Shown piece by piece: positions 8,226-16,378 of a stretch of DNA of 64,000 nt. Origin of the DNA: Dietzia lutea (GTDB taxonomy: Bacteria; Actinomycetota; Actinomycetes; Mycobacteriales; Mycobacteriaceae); contig NZ_CP015449.1 of NCBI RefSeq assembly GCF_003096075.1, forward strand, positions 1,667,001-1,731,000, written 5' to 3'. The position numbers and the translations under genes were made by a program. Within the stretch, counting starts at the first letter, position 1. Each line of letters opens with the position of its first letter. The notes beneath the pieces were generated by a model that made no database searches, was not told the DNA's origin, and saw only the letters and a program-made list of their open reading frames with translations.

Positions 8226-9161
8226 ATGGCTGATCAGCGGTTCGTCCCGAGCCTCATGCAGCTCCGGGTCTTCCTCGCCGTGGCGGAGCGCCTGCACTTC
8301 CGCAGCGCCGCCGAGGAGCTCGGCATGAGTCAACCCTCTCTGTCCCAGGCTCTGGCGACGCTCGAGGACGGACTGGGTCTGCACCTGGTCGAGCGCAGTA
8401 CGCGGTCCGTCCTCGTCACGCCCGCGGGGCACCGCCTGCTGCCGTACGCCCGCGCGGCGGTGACCGCGATGGACGCGGTGGCCGACGCCGCCGCGGGCAG
8501 TGACGGGCCGCTGTTCGGGTCGTTGCGCATCGGCGTGATCCCCACGGTCGCCCCGTACCTGTTGCCCGGCTTGCTCCCGGCGCTGGGGGAGCGGTTTCCG
8601 GACCTGACGCCGCGGGTGGTGGAGGACCAGACGTCCCGACTGGTGGACGGGCTGCGCAGCGGCGTCATCGACCTCGCGATCATGGCGGTCCCGACCGACG
8701 CGATGGGCGTCGCCGCCACCCCGCTCTACTCCGAACCGTTCGCCCTGCTCGTGCCGGCGTCTCACGAACTCGCCGGGCGCGAGGGCCTGCCGCTGGAGAT
8801 CCTCGTCGACCAGCCTTTGCTGATGCTCGATGAGGGCCACTGCCTCCGTGAGCAGACGGTCGAGCTGTGCCGCCGGGTCTCCGCACCGGTGCTCGGGCGG
8901 GGCGAGTCCCGCGCCGCGTCCCTGACCACCGCGGTGCGGTGCGTCGCCGGAGGGCTGGGAGTGACGATCGTGCCCGAATCCGCGGTGGGGCCGGAGACAC
9001 GCGACCCCGGTATCGCCGTGGCGCGGTTTGCGGACCCGGTGCCCGGTCGGACGATCGGCCTCGTGCTGCGCACCGCGACCGCCGGGGCGGACGCCTACGC
9101 CGAGTTCGGCCGTGTCGTCGCCGAGGTGGCCGCGCAGGAGTTCGGCGCGACCCCCGTGTGA
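8226..9161 (+). CDS. oxyR: LysR-type peroxide-sensing regulator OxyR
   Basis: This 311-residue LysR-family regulator has its helix-turn-helix at about residues 20-60 (LHFRSAAEELGMSQPSLSQAL) and an effector domain over the remainder. Two cysteines lie in the effector domain (GHCLREQTVELC), spaced as in peroxide-sensing OxyR where they form the regulatory disulfide. It is divergent from ahpC-ahpD, its expected target. No strong Shine-Dalgarno precedes the ATG, but TACACT ends 7 bases before it, so the mRNA may be leaderless. The next gene is convergent and begins 8 bases after the stop. Confidence 0.93.
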   Translation: MADQRFVPSLMQLRVFLAVAERLHFRSAAEELGMSQPSLSQALATLEDGLGLHLVERSTRSVLVTPAGHRLLPYARAAVTAMDAVADAAAGSDGPLFGSLRIGVIPTVAPYLLPGLLPALGERFPDLTPRVVEDQTSRLVDGLRSGVIDLAIMAVPTDAMGVAATPLYSEPFALLVPASHELAGREGLPLEILVDQPLLMLDEGHCLREQTVELCRRVSAPVLGRGESRAASLTTAVRCVAGGLGVTIVPESAVGPETRDPGIAVARFADPVPGRTIGLVLRTATAGADAYAEFGRVVAEVAAQEFGATPV

Positions 9162-9168
9162 CAACCGG

Positions 9169-10101
9169 TCACCGTGCGTCGGCGGGGACACGCCCGCCCA
9201 GCCGCTCGACGCGGTCGACCGCGGCCAGAAACCGTGCACGGAGCACCTGGGTGCGCGCGATCCACTGCTTCTGGAAGGCGACGAACTCGGCGCGGCCCTC
9301 GGCGGTCTCCACCGGGATCGGCGTCAGGCCCCAGGCCGAGAGGTCGTAGGGCGAGGAGCGCATGTCCACCTCGCGGGCGTCGAACGCGGCTCGCAGCGCG
9401 TCGAGGAGGAGTTCGCCCGGCGCGCCGGCCTCGAGGGCCGCGGCGTGGGCGTAGACGTCCATCCCGGCGTGGAGGCACGCCGGCTGCTCGTCGAGGACCT
9501 GCCCGAACCGCGTGAGCGGCTCGCGGTTGAGAGGCACGGCGTCGTCGGTGAAGAAGCGGAACGCGTCGAAGTGGGTGCACTGCAGACGCGAGCCGCGGAC
9601 CACCTCGTCGATCCGCTCGTGGGTCAGACGCAGGGGCACCTGCCCGTGGCGGACGCCGTCGCGGCCGGAACGATAGAGCATCGCCCACTCGTGCAGGCCG
9701 AAGCAGCCCGTGGCCCCGCGGCGTCCCGCGGTCGCCGTGACCACCGCACGGGCACGGGAGACCCGGTCGCCGCAGCGACGCCACACCGAGTCGGCGTCCA
9801 CGACGAGCCCGTCACGGCCGGCGACCGTCGCCCGGCGGTAGTGCCGCCACTCCCGGCGCTCCGACCGGTGCGCCTTCTCCAACAACACGCCGGGACCGGG
9901 GTGCCAGCGACGTACCGTGGCGACGCTCGTGCGGTAGTAGGTGAAGAGGAAGTCGACGACGGGGTGCGGTTCCCCCCGCCGCCGGCGTTCCAGGTGCTCG
10001 GCGGTCAGATGGTCGACCCACGTGTGGTGGCGTTCCTCGCGGTGCCGCCAGAGCTCCTCCGGGAGCACCACCGGGTCGGGTGGCCGCATGTCGGACGTCA
10101 T
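9169..10101 (-). CDS. Conserved actinobacterial protein, often labelled 3-methyladenine DNA glycosylase
   Basis: The product has 310 residues and is rich in Arg, His and Trp, with conserved-looking blocks HPVVDFLFTYY, RRWHPGPGV and LHEWAMLYRSG. Homologues in Rhodococcus and relatives carry the database name 3-methyladenine DNA glycosylase, but I cannot see a helix-hairpin-helix glycosylase motif or an obvious catalytic residue, so the name should be treated as provisional. No signal peptide or membrane segment is present. The start overlaps the stop of the upstream helicase gene by four bases (ATGA), so the two are coupled and may share a nucleic-acid role. Confidence 0.6.
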   Translation of the reverse strand: MTSDMRPPDPVVLPEELWRHREERHHTWVDHLTAEHLERRRRGEPHPVVDFLFTYYRTSVATVRRWHPGPGVLLEKAHRSERREWRHYRRATVAGRDGLVVDADSVWRRCGDRVSRARAVVTATAGRRGATGCFGLHEWAMLYRSGRDGVRHGQVPLRLTHERIDEVVRGSRLQCTHFDAFRFFTDDAVPLNREPLTRFGQVLDEQPACLHAGMDVYAHAAALEAGAPGELLLDALRAAFDAREVDMRSSPYDLSAWGLTPIPVETAEGRAEFVAFQKQWIARTQVLRARFLAAVDRVERLGGRVPADAR

Positions 10102-11507
10102 GACCGCTTCTTCCGCTTGGGACGGTGGACACGCGACCGCGCGGGTCGCCGGGGCTCGGACGGCCGACGCGACCGGGCCGGCGGGGACGGAGCTTTCCGG
10201 ACGGCCGGCGTCGCGAGCTCGGGGCCGAACACGCGGGTGATCGCCTCGTCGGCGCCCGGCCGGGAGACGTCGACGGTCTCAACCGTCATCCCCGACGCCC
10301 GCGCCTGATCGGCGACGCGGTCCACCTGGGAGGGCCGGAGGACGGCGGCGACCACGCCGGCCTTCGCCACGCCGCGACCGGTGCGCCCCGAACGATGTAC
10401 GAGGTCGTCCATCGAGTGGGGCGGGCCCACGTGGACCACGTGGCCGACGTCGACGATGTCGAGCCCCCGGCCCGCGAGATCCGTCGTGACCAGGACACGG
10501 ACGGCGCCTGAGGTCAGCTCGGAGAACGCGGACGAGCGCCGGGTGGGGGAGTCCGAACCCTTCACGCCGGCCACTCGCACGCCGGTGTCCGCGATGGCGG
10601 AACGCAGCGCGTCGACGGCATCCCGGCGTGGGACGAAGAAGAGCCCCCGCGTACAGCGGGACGCCAGGGCGACCGCCACGCCATCAGGATCAGGGGAGGA
10701 GAGGATGACCAGTCGACGTGGTGCGCCCGTTGTCGTCGTCGCCCCGCCCGTCGTTGCGCCCGGCGCCGTCTCCACCGTCGTCGACTCCCCGATGCCCGGT
10801 TCCGGTTGCACTGACGCCGGCGCGCGCTCGACGCGGTGGACCCGGAGGCCGGGGCGCGCCTCGCGCAGGCGCGCCTCCACGTCGGCGTCGGCGGTGGCCG
10901 TGGTCGCCACGAGGCCCGCGCCGGCGCAGGAAGCGAGGAGCGACTCGGTCTGATCGACGAACGAGGGCCCCAGGAGCTGGTCGGCCTCGTCCAGCACCAT
11001 CACCCGCGCGTCCGCGAGTGACACGGCCCGGGACCGGACCAGGTCGGCGAGGCGACCCGGCGTGCCCACGGCCACGTCGACCGGCGCGATGAAAGCGCGA
11101 CGATCCCGCTTGATCGGCTGGCCACCGACGAACGTGGCCACCCTCAGCCCGGCGCCCGCCCCCACCTCCGCGAGGACCTCGGCACTCTGCTCGGCGAGTT
11201 CGCGGGTGGGTGCCACGACGACCGCCCGGGGCCGGCCCGGCAGGCTCGGCGCCCCCGCGAGGCGGTGGACCACCCCGATCGCGAACACCAGCGTCTTGCC
11301 TGAGCCGGTCGGCGCCACCGCGAGCAGGCTCTCGCCGCCGACGGCGTCGGCGAGCGCGGCAGCCTGTACCGGCGTCGGCTCACCCGCGACGAGCGCGGAC
11401 ACGGCATGCCTGATCGGGACCGACACCCCGAGATCCTCGAGGAGCCGGCCCAGACCACCGGGCCGCGAACCGCTCAGGCCCGGACCTCCGAACGATCGCC
11501 GCTCCAC
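10098..11507 (-). CDS. DEAD/DEAH-box RNA helicase
   Basis: A superfamily 2 helicase of 469 residues. Readable motifs are the Q-motif PTPVQ, Walker A APTGSGKT, PTRELA, TPGRL, LDEADQ (a DEAD variant), TTATA, DLAGRGLD and HRSGRTGR. The final 30 residues are strongly basic and probably bind RNA. Compared with E. coli DEAD-box proteins the region between motifs III and IV has an extra Thr/Gly-rich insert. The start is taken as GTG 11507, which lies inside the end of gnd (34-base overlap). No good Shine-Dalgarno is seen there, so an in-frame GTG further in is possible. Confidence 0.88.
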   Translation of the reverse strand: MERRSFGGPGLSGSRPGGLGRLLEDLGVSVPIRHAVSALVAGEPTPVQAAALADAVGGESLLAVAPTGSGKTLVFAIGVVHRLAGAPSLPGRPRAVVVAPTRELAEQSAEVLAEVGAGAGLRVATFVGGQPIKRDRRAFIAPVDVAVGTPGRLADLVRSRAVSLADARVMVLDEADQLLGPSFVDQTESLLASCAGAGLVATTATADADVEARLREARPGLRVHRVERAPASVQPEPGIGESTTVETAPGATTGGATTTTGAPRRLVILSSPDPDGVAVALASRCTRGLFFVPRRDAVDALRSAIADTGVRVAGVKGSDSPTRRSSAFSELTSGAVRVLVTTDLAGRGLDIVDVGHVVHVGPPHSMDDLVHRSGRTGRGVAKAGVVAAVLRPSQVDRVADQARASGMTVETVDVSRPGADEAITRVFGPELATPAVRKAPSPPARSRRPSEPRRPARSRVHRPKRKKRS

Positions 11508-12946
11508 AGGGTGTGGAAGCTGCCCTCACGGTCGGTGCGCTGATAGGTGTGCGCGCCGAAGAAGTCGCGCTGACCCTGGATCAACGCGGCGGGCAGACGC
11601 TCGGTGCGCAGGCCGTCGTAGTACGCGAGCGCGGCCGAGAAGCCCGGCGCGGGGATGCCCGCGGTGACGGCGGTCGCGACGACGCGGCGCCAGCTGTCCA
11701 CGCAGTCCGCCAGTGCCTCGGCGAAGTACGGCGCCGCGAGCAGGGAGGGCAGCGACGGGTCGGCGGCGTACGCCTCACGGATGCGGTCGAGGAACGTGGC
11801 GCGGATGATGCAGCCGCCGCGCCAGATGGTGGCGAGATCGCCGCGGGCGACGTCCCACCCGTACTCCGCGCTCGCCGCCGTGATCTGGTCGAATCCCTGC
11901 GCGTAGGCGATGACCTTGGACGCGTAGAGTGCCCGACGGACGTCCTCGACGAACTCGGGACCGGTCTGCGTCGGGGTCGACACCGAGCCGGCGGGCAGGG
12001 CGCGCCCGGCCTCCCGCTGGGGGACGGAGCTCGACAACGCGCGGGCGAAGACGGCCTCGGCGATACCGGTGACCGGGACGCCCAGATCGAGGGCGGACTT
12101 CACCGTCCACCGACCGGTGCCCTTCTGGCCGGCGCGGTCGACGATGACGTCGACGAGCGGGCCGCCGGTTTCGGCGTCGACCTGCGCGAGCACTTCTGCC
12201 GTGATCTCGATGAGGTACGAGTCGAGCTCACCGGTGTTCCACTCGCGGAAGACGTCCGCCATGGCCGCCGGCTCGATCCCCGCCACGCCGCGGAGGAGGT
12301 GGTAGGCCTCGCCGATCAGCTGCATGTCCGAGTACTCGATGCCGTTGTGCACCATCTTCACGAAGTGGCCCGAGCCGTCCTCGCCGACGTGGGTGCAGCA
12401 CGGCGTGCCGTCGACCTTGGCGGAGATGTCCTCGAGCATGGGGCCGACGACCTCGTAGCTGGACGCGGGTCCGCCCGGCATGATGGACGGCCCCTCCAGG
12501 GCGCCCTCCTCGCCGCCCGAGATGCCCGCACCGATGAACCGGATACCGCGCTCGGCCATGGCCTTTTCGCGACGGATGGTGTCCGTGTAAAGGGAGTTGC
12601 CGCCGTCGATGATGATGTCGCCCTCGTCGAAGGCGTCGGCGAGCGCGTCGATCACCGCGTCGGTGGGCGCGCCGGCCTGCACCATCACGAGTGCGCGCCG
12701 CGGCGAGCGCAGCGCGGCGGCGAACTGGGCGATCGTCTCGGTGCGGACGAAGTCACCGTCCGCGCCGTGCTCCGAGAGCAGGGTGTCGGTCTTGCCCGCA
12801 GAGCGGTTGTGGACCGCCACCGTGTAGCCGTGCCGGGCGAAGTTGCGGGCGATGTTCGAGCCCATGACGGCGAGGCCGGTCACTCCGATGTCGGCGGTGC
12901 CGACAGTGCCGGCGGCGGGCTGCGCGTCCTCGCGTTCAGTACTCAT
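11474..12946 (-). CDS. gnd: 6-phosphogluconate dehydrogenase, decarboxylating
   Basis: Converts 6-phosphogluconate to ribulose-5-phosphate with NADP in the oxidative pentose phosphate pathway. The 490-residue product is of the long, dimeric type. It has the Rossmann motif GLAVMGSNIARNFA at the N-terminus, the substrate signature HFVKMVHNGIEYSDMQLI, and GTGRWTVKSALDLGVP in the helical domain. The C-terminal GSFHT tail segment that reaches into the partner subunit is present. The ATG at 12946 has only a weak ribosome site. It is followed by the helicase gene with an overlap. Confidence 0.96.
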   Translation of the reverse strand: MSTEREDAQPAAGTVGTADIGVTGLAVMGSNIARNFARHGYTVAVHNRSAGKTDTLLSEHGADGDFVRTETIAQFAAALRSPRRALVMVQAGAPTDAVIDALADAFDEGDIIIDGGNSLYTDTIRREKAMAERGIRFIGAGISGGEEGALEGPSIMPGGPASSYEVVGPMLEDISAKVDGTPCCTHVGEDGSGHFVKMVHNGIEYSDMQLIGEAYHLLRGVAGIEPAAMADVFREWNTGELDSYLIEITAEVLAQVDAETGGPLVDVIVDRAGQKGTGRWTVKSALDLGVPVTGIAEAVFARALSSSVPQREAGRALPAGSVSTPTQTGPEFVEDVRRALYASKVIAYAQGFDQITAASAEYGWDVARGDLATIWRGGCIIRATFLDRIREAYAADPSLPSLLAAPYFAEALADCVDSWRRVVATAVTAGIPAPGFSAALAYYDGLRTERLPAALIQGQRDFFGAHTYQRTDREGSFHTLWSGDRSEVRA

Positions 12947-13271
12947 GCGACTCAGCGTAGTCGACGCCCGCGGAGCGAAAGGACCTGCATCAATGGGTGT
13001 TATCGGCCGAGCCGGGGTCGGGACGGCGGCAGGGTCGGCGGCAGGGTCGGCGGGAACGAAGTGGTTGACAGGTCAGTCGTGCACTGAGTGCACCGATTCG
13101 TCGAACGGCTAAAAAACCCTTGGTAACAACCGAGGATGTGTTGTAACACTTAAGACCGGGCCGGATGACCTGGGCCACAGCGATCCGGGGGATGGATCGC
13201 CGTGGTCGAGACGTCTCCGCGGAGGCGGGCCGGACCCGCTTCGGGGAATCTACAAGGGGGAAAGACCAGAC
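12947..13271. other. 325-base intergenic region with a short tandem repeat and regulatory elements
   Basis: No gene is seen here. The left part contains three units of GGCGGCAGGGTC-like repeat (13024-13052). The right part is unusually AT-rich for this genome (13110-13155) and carries two palindromes and promoter-like hexamers, described separately. It separates leftward gnd from the rightward gene at 13272. Confidence 0.7.
13065..13149 (+). promoter_or_regulatory. Regulatory region with two palindromes upstream of the 13272 gene
   Basis: A consensus TTGACA stands at 13065-13070, followed at 13079-13093 by the perfect palindrome GTGCACT-G-AGTGCAC. A second palindrome GTGTT-GT-AACAC lies at 13138-13149 in an AT-rich patch. 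TTGGTA (13120-13125) and TAACAC (13144-13149) with an 18-base spacer could be the -35 and -10 of a promoter overlapping the second palindrome. The region looks like an operator-controlled promoter; the regulator is not identified. Confidence 0.5.
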
Positions 13272-14036
13272 ATGACCGGCTCATTGCTGCCCACGCAGTT
13301 GACGGGGACACGCACGGTGTTCGACGACACGGTCGAGGTGCTCGGCGGCTTCCGTGCCGGCTATCCGAAGTTCTACTCGATCGCGGACCTGGGCACACAG
13401 TCGCGGCGCCGGTGGGTGCCGCTCGAGCGGGCGGTCGACAGCGGCCGCGTGGAGCAGATGTTCCGCGACCACTTCACCGAGTCCGGTGATATCCGCTTCT
13501 CGACGTACCTCGTCGCGGAGGCCTTCACCCACGGCGTCCTCGGTCGCGCGGTCGCCAGCTTCGTCACCATCGGCCGCGTCTGGGACACCGGCGCCGAGAA
13601 CATGGCCGTACGCACAGACATCGAGGGTGGCCTCGACTGGGCCGGCGTCCGCGACACCACCCTTCGGGTGCTGCCCGACGACTCTGCCGCGGGATCGCCC
13701 GGCACCGTCGTCCTGCCGTGCGAGCAGGCGCTCGCGCAGTGGCTCGCCTGCCGGTCCCGCTCGACGCTGACGGCGGTGTTCGAGGGCCTCGCCGAGGTGA
13801 GCAACTGCAGTGTCGACACGCTGTGGTCGATGGCCGGTGAATGTGTCCTGGGTGCCGCGACCATCGTGCCGACGTTCGCCGACACCAGCCCGGAGACCGG
13901 GTACCGCCGCGGGCAGATGGTGCTCCAGGCCCTCCACGACTCCGGGCTGGCCGTCCGCCGGCGCAGCCGACTCCCTCGCACCCCGGGTGCGGGGCCGATC
14001 CCCGTGCGGGACCGCGGGTGGCGCTCAGTCCGCTGA
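13272..14036 (+). CDS. Conserved hypothetical protein, possibly distantly FhuF-like
   Basis: The product has 254 residues, with no signal peptide or membrane helix. Blocks such as FSTYLVAEAFTHGVLGRAVA, WAGVRDTTLRVLP and SNCSVDTLWSMAGECVLGAA look conserved but I cannot place the family with confidence. The general layout recalls FhuF-like ferric-siderophore reductases, yet the C-terminal four-cysteine iron-sulfur motif is absent, so that reading is weak. AAGGGGGAAAG lies ten bases before the ATG. The gene stands alone behind a palindrome-rich promoter. Its stop codon lies inside the first unit of a tandem repeat. Confidence 0.5.
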   Translation: MTGSLLPTQLTGTRTVFDDTVEVLGGFRAGYPKFYSIADLGTQSRRRWVPLERAVDSGRVEQMFRDHFTESGDIRFSTYLVAEAFTHGVLGRAVASFVTIGRVWDTGAENMAVRTDIEGGLDWAGVRDTTLRVLPDDSAAGSPGTVVLPCEQALAQWLACRSRSTLTAVFEGLAEVSNCSVDTLWSMAGECVLGAATIVPTFADTSPETGYRRGQMVLQALHDSGLAVRRRSRLPRTPGAGPIPVRDRGWRSVR

Positions 14037-14091
14037 TCCGGCAGGCGCGTGACTGATCCGCAGGCGCGTGACTGATCCGGCAGGCGGGTGA
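14033..14091. repeat. 20-bp tandem repeat, three units, starting at a stop codon
   Basis: Three consecutive units of CTGATCCGGCAGGCGCGTGA (20, 19 and 20 bases, two differences) follow each other. The TGA of the 13272 gene at 14034-14036 is part of the first unit. ACCGCGGGT flanks the array on both sides. Confidence 0.88.
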
Positions 14092-14186
14092 CCGCGGGTC
14101 GTCGCGACCCGAGGTCGGGTCCGTGCACCGCCGGGTAACGTTCGATCCCGGTGGTCCGGACCGGCCGGGCCGGGGAAAGAGGTCAG

Positions 14187-14603
14187 ATGTCCGACACGGC
14201 TGACAGTGATGTGATGGACCGGATCCGCGCCCATTCCGGCATCGGCTTCGGCAGCAACATCGGGATCGAATACGCCGAGGTCACTCCCGACAAGGTGGTC
14301 GTGACGGTGGCCGTGAAGCCGCACCTGCACCAGCCGTACGGCATCGTCCACGGCGGCGTCTACTGCGCGATCGTCGAAGAGGTCGCCAGCGTGGCGGGCG
14401 CGGTGTGGCTCGGCGGAGAGGGCAAGGTCGTCGGGGTCAACAACTCGACCGACTTCCTCCGCGCCGTCACCGAGGGCACCCTCACGGCGACCGGGACGCC
14501 CGTGCACCGGGGCCGTTCCCAGCAGCTCTGGCGGGTCGAGATCACCGACGACCGGGGGCGCACGGCCGCGGTGGGTCAGGTGCGGCTGGCGAACCTGCAG
14601 TAA
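14187..14603 (+). CDS. PaaI-type hotdog thioesterase
   Basis: A 138-residue single hotdog domain of the PaaI/YigI acyl-CoA thioesterase type. The diagnostic segment HQPYGIVHGGVYCAIVEE carries the HGG loop and the helix whose acidic residue acts in catalysis, and NNSTDFLRAVTEG forms the second active-site strand. GAAAGAGG precedes the ATG at 14187. It closely resembles the gene at 37511-37972 in the same blocks (VHGGVY, TDFLRA, GRSQQLW), so the two are paralogues. The substrate is unknown; a role in aromatic or fatty acyl-CoA turnover is the general expectation. Confidence 0.85.
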   Translation: MSDTADSDVMDRIRAHSGIGFGSNIGIEYAEVTPDKVVVTVAVKPHLHQPYGIVHGGVYCAIVEEVASVAGAVWLGGEGKVVGVNNSTDFLRAVTEGTLTATGTPVHRGRSQQLWRVEITDDRGRTAAVGQVRLANLQ

Positions 14604-14635
14604 CCGGCCGGGTCGGAACCGGCCCCGAGACGGCG

Positions 14636-14669
14636 ACGCGCCCGGCGGAGACCTGCCCGCCGGGCGCGT
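14636..14669. terminator. 13-bp hairpin between convergent genes
   Basis: ACGCGCCCGGCGG at 14636-14648 pairs perfectly with 14657-14669 around an 8-base loop. It sits between the thioesterase and the convergent ndh gene and can serve both. Confidence 0.8.
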
Positions 14670-14700
14670 TCCTCGTCGTCGACCCCCGGCCGACCGGCCC

Positions 14701-16125
14701 TCAGTCGACCGAGGCGGAGGCGGACTGCTCCTCCCGCGACCGATCCGCCGACCGCTGGGCGGCGTCGTCGGCGGCCACCCGCTCGAGCGCCTGGCGCGCG
14801 TAGACCCACTGCTTGGTGGAGGTCAACTGCGAGCGGTGGTCGCCGCCCATGTGCATGCCCCACGAGAACATCGTCGTGATCCGGTTCTTGAAACCGATCA
14901 GGTAGGCGAGGTGCACGATCAGCCACATGACCCAGGCGATGAACCCCGAGATCTCGATCGGGCCCATCTTCACCACCGCGCTGTAGCGCGACACCGTGGC
15001 CATGGAGCCCTTGTCGAAGTACTTGAACGGCTTCCGCTCGGCCGGGGTCCGACCCTTCTCGACCTCGGCGATGATCTGCTTGGCCGCGTACTTCCCGCCC
15101 TGGATGGCGACCTGCGCGACACCGGGCAGGTTGTCGAGACTCATCATGTCGCCCACCACGAAGATCTCCGGGTGGCCCGGCAGGGAGAGGTCCTTGTTGA
15201 CCAGCACGCGTCCGGCGCGATCGATCTCGGCGTCCGTCTGGTCGGCGAGCTGCTTGCCCAGGGGGCTGGCCTTGACGCCGGCGGACCAGATCTTGCACGA
15301 GGCGTCGATGCGACGGACGGAGCCGTCCGGGTCCTTGACCTCGATGCCCTGGTAGTCGACGTTGGTGACCATCGCGTTGAGCTGGATCTCGACGCCCATC
15401 TCCTCCAGGCGGGCGCGCGCGGCGTTGCCGAGGTTGTTGCCGAACGGCGGCAGCACCGCGGGCGCGGCGTCGAGGAGGATGACGCGGGCGGAGGCCGGGT
15501 CGATACGGCGGAAGCTGTTGCGGAGGGTGTGCTGGGCGAGCTCGGCGACCTGGCCGGCCATCTCGACACCGGTGGGACCGGCGCCGACGATGACGAAGGT
15601 GAGCAGGCGACGGCGTTCCTCCTCGTCGTCGATCACCTCAGCCTGCTCGAAGCAGCCGAGGATGCGGCTGCGCAGTTCGAGCGCGTCGTCGACCGTCTTC
15701 ATGCCGGGCGCCCACCGCTCGAAGTGGTCGTTACCGAAGTAGGACTGATTGGCGCCCGCGGCGACGATGAGGCTGTCGTACTCGAGATCGAAGTCGATGT
15801 GGCCGGCCGAGGCGTGGAGCTTCTTGGCCGCCACGTCGATCGTGTCGACGTCACCGAGGACGACCGTGGCGTTCTTCTGGTCCCGGAGGATGAGGCGGGT
15901 CGGCGGGGCGATCTCGCCCACCGAGAGGATGCCGGTGGCCACCTGGTAGAGCAGCGGCTGGAACAGGTGATGGCCGGTCCTGGCGACCAACGTCACGTCG
16001 ACGTCGGCCTTCTCGAGCTGCTGGGCGGCGAACAGACCGCCGAAGCCGGAGCCGACGATGACGACGCGGTGCCGGCGGCCGGCCGGTGCGGTGGCGGTGA
16101 CCTGGTCGGTTGCGGGCTCGGTCAT
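14701..16125 (-). CDS. ndh: Type II NADH dehydrogenase (NDH-2)
   Basis: A single-subunit flavoprotein that passes electrons from NADH to menaquinone without pumping protons. The 474 residues contain an FAD dinucleotide motif VVIVGSGFGGLFAA near residue 20 and a second Rossmann motif FVIVGAGPTGVEMAG for NADH near residue 175. Further on are GDMMS for FAD binding and a hydrophobic C-terminal segment (FIAWVMWLIVHLAYLIGF) that anchors it to the membrane. The ATG at 16125 follows AGGAGCC. The C-terminal 35 residues are Ala/Ser/Asp/Glu-rich. Confidence 0.95.
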   Translation of the reverse strand: MTEPATDQVTATAPAGRRHRVVIVGSGFGGLFAAQQLEKADVDVTLVARTGHHLFQPLLYQVATGILSVGEIAPPTRLILRDQKNATVVLGDVDTIDVAAKKLHASAGHIDFDLEYDSLIVAAGANQSYFGNDHFERWAPGMKTVDDALELRSRILGCFEQAEVIDDEEERRRLLTFVIVGAGPTGVEMAGQVAELAQHTLRNSFRRIDPASARVILLDAAPAVLPPFGNNLGNAARARLEEMGVEIQLNAMVTNVDYQGIEVKDPDGSVRRIDASCKIWSAGVKASPLGKQLADQTDAEIDRAGRVLVNKDLSLPGHPEIFVVGDMMSLDNLPGVAQVAIQGGKYAAKQIIAEVEKGRTPAERKPFKYFDKGSMATVSRYSAVVKMGPIEISGFIAWVMWLIVHLAYLIGFKNRITTMFSWGMHMGGDHRSQLTSTKQWVYARQALERVAADDAAQRSADRSREEQSASASVD

Positions 16126-16275
16126 GGCGGCTCCTGATGAGGCTGGTCTGGGGTGAGGGGCTCGTTGGCCTCGTCGGTCTGGGGCCCGCGCAACTACCGC
16201 CGGGCACGAGTCCCCAGGATAGTGCTCCGTCCGACACCGTGCACACGTAGAGCCGCGGCGCGCGGGTGCGCGGGC

Positions 16276-16324
16276 CCCCGCCGCGGCTGAGCCGGAGGGT
16301 CCCCGCCGCGCCTGAGCCGGAGGG
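16276..16324. repeat. 24-bp direct repeat upstream of the 16379 gene
   Basis: CCCCGCCGCG-G/C-CTGAGCCGGAGGG occurs at 16276-16299 and again at 16301-16324 with a single mismatch, a 25-bp period tandem duplication in the ndh/16379 intergenic region. Confidence 0.85.
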
Positions 16325-16378
16325 CGGCCGGGCGGCGGTAGCGTCCCTGTGACGCGAGCCCCACAAGGAGGGACACCG

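Noticed and set aside
11870-11900. TCGAATCC-like T-arm suggesting a tRNA
   Set aside because: It lies inside gnd coding sequence and no cloverleaf can be formed around it.
13138-13149. GlxR/CRP or IdeR binding site before the 13272 gene
   Set aside because: The palindrome GTGTT-GT-AACAC fits neither TGTGA-N6-TCACA nor the IdeR box.
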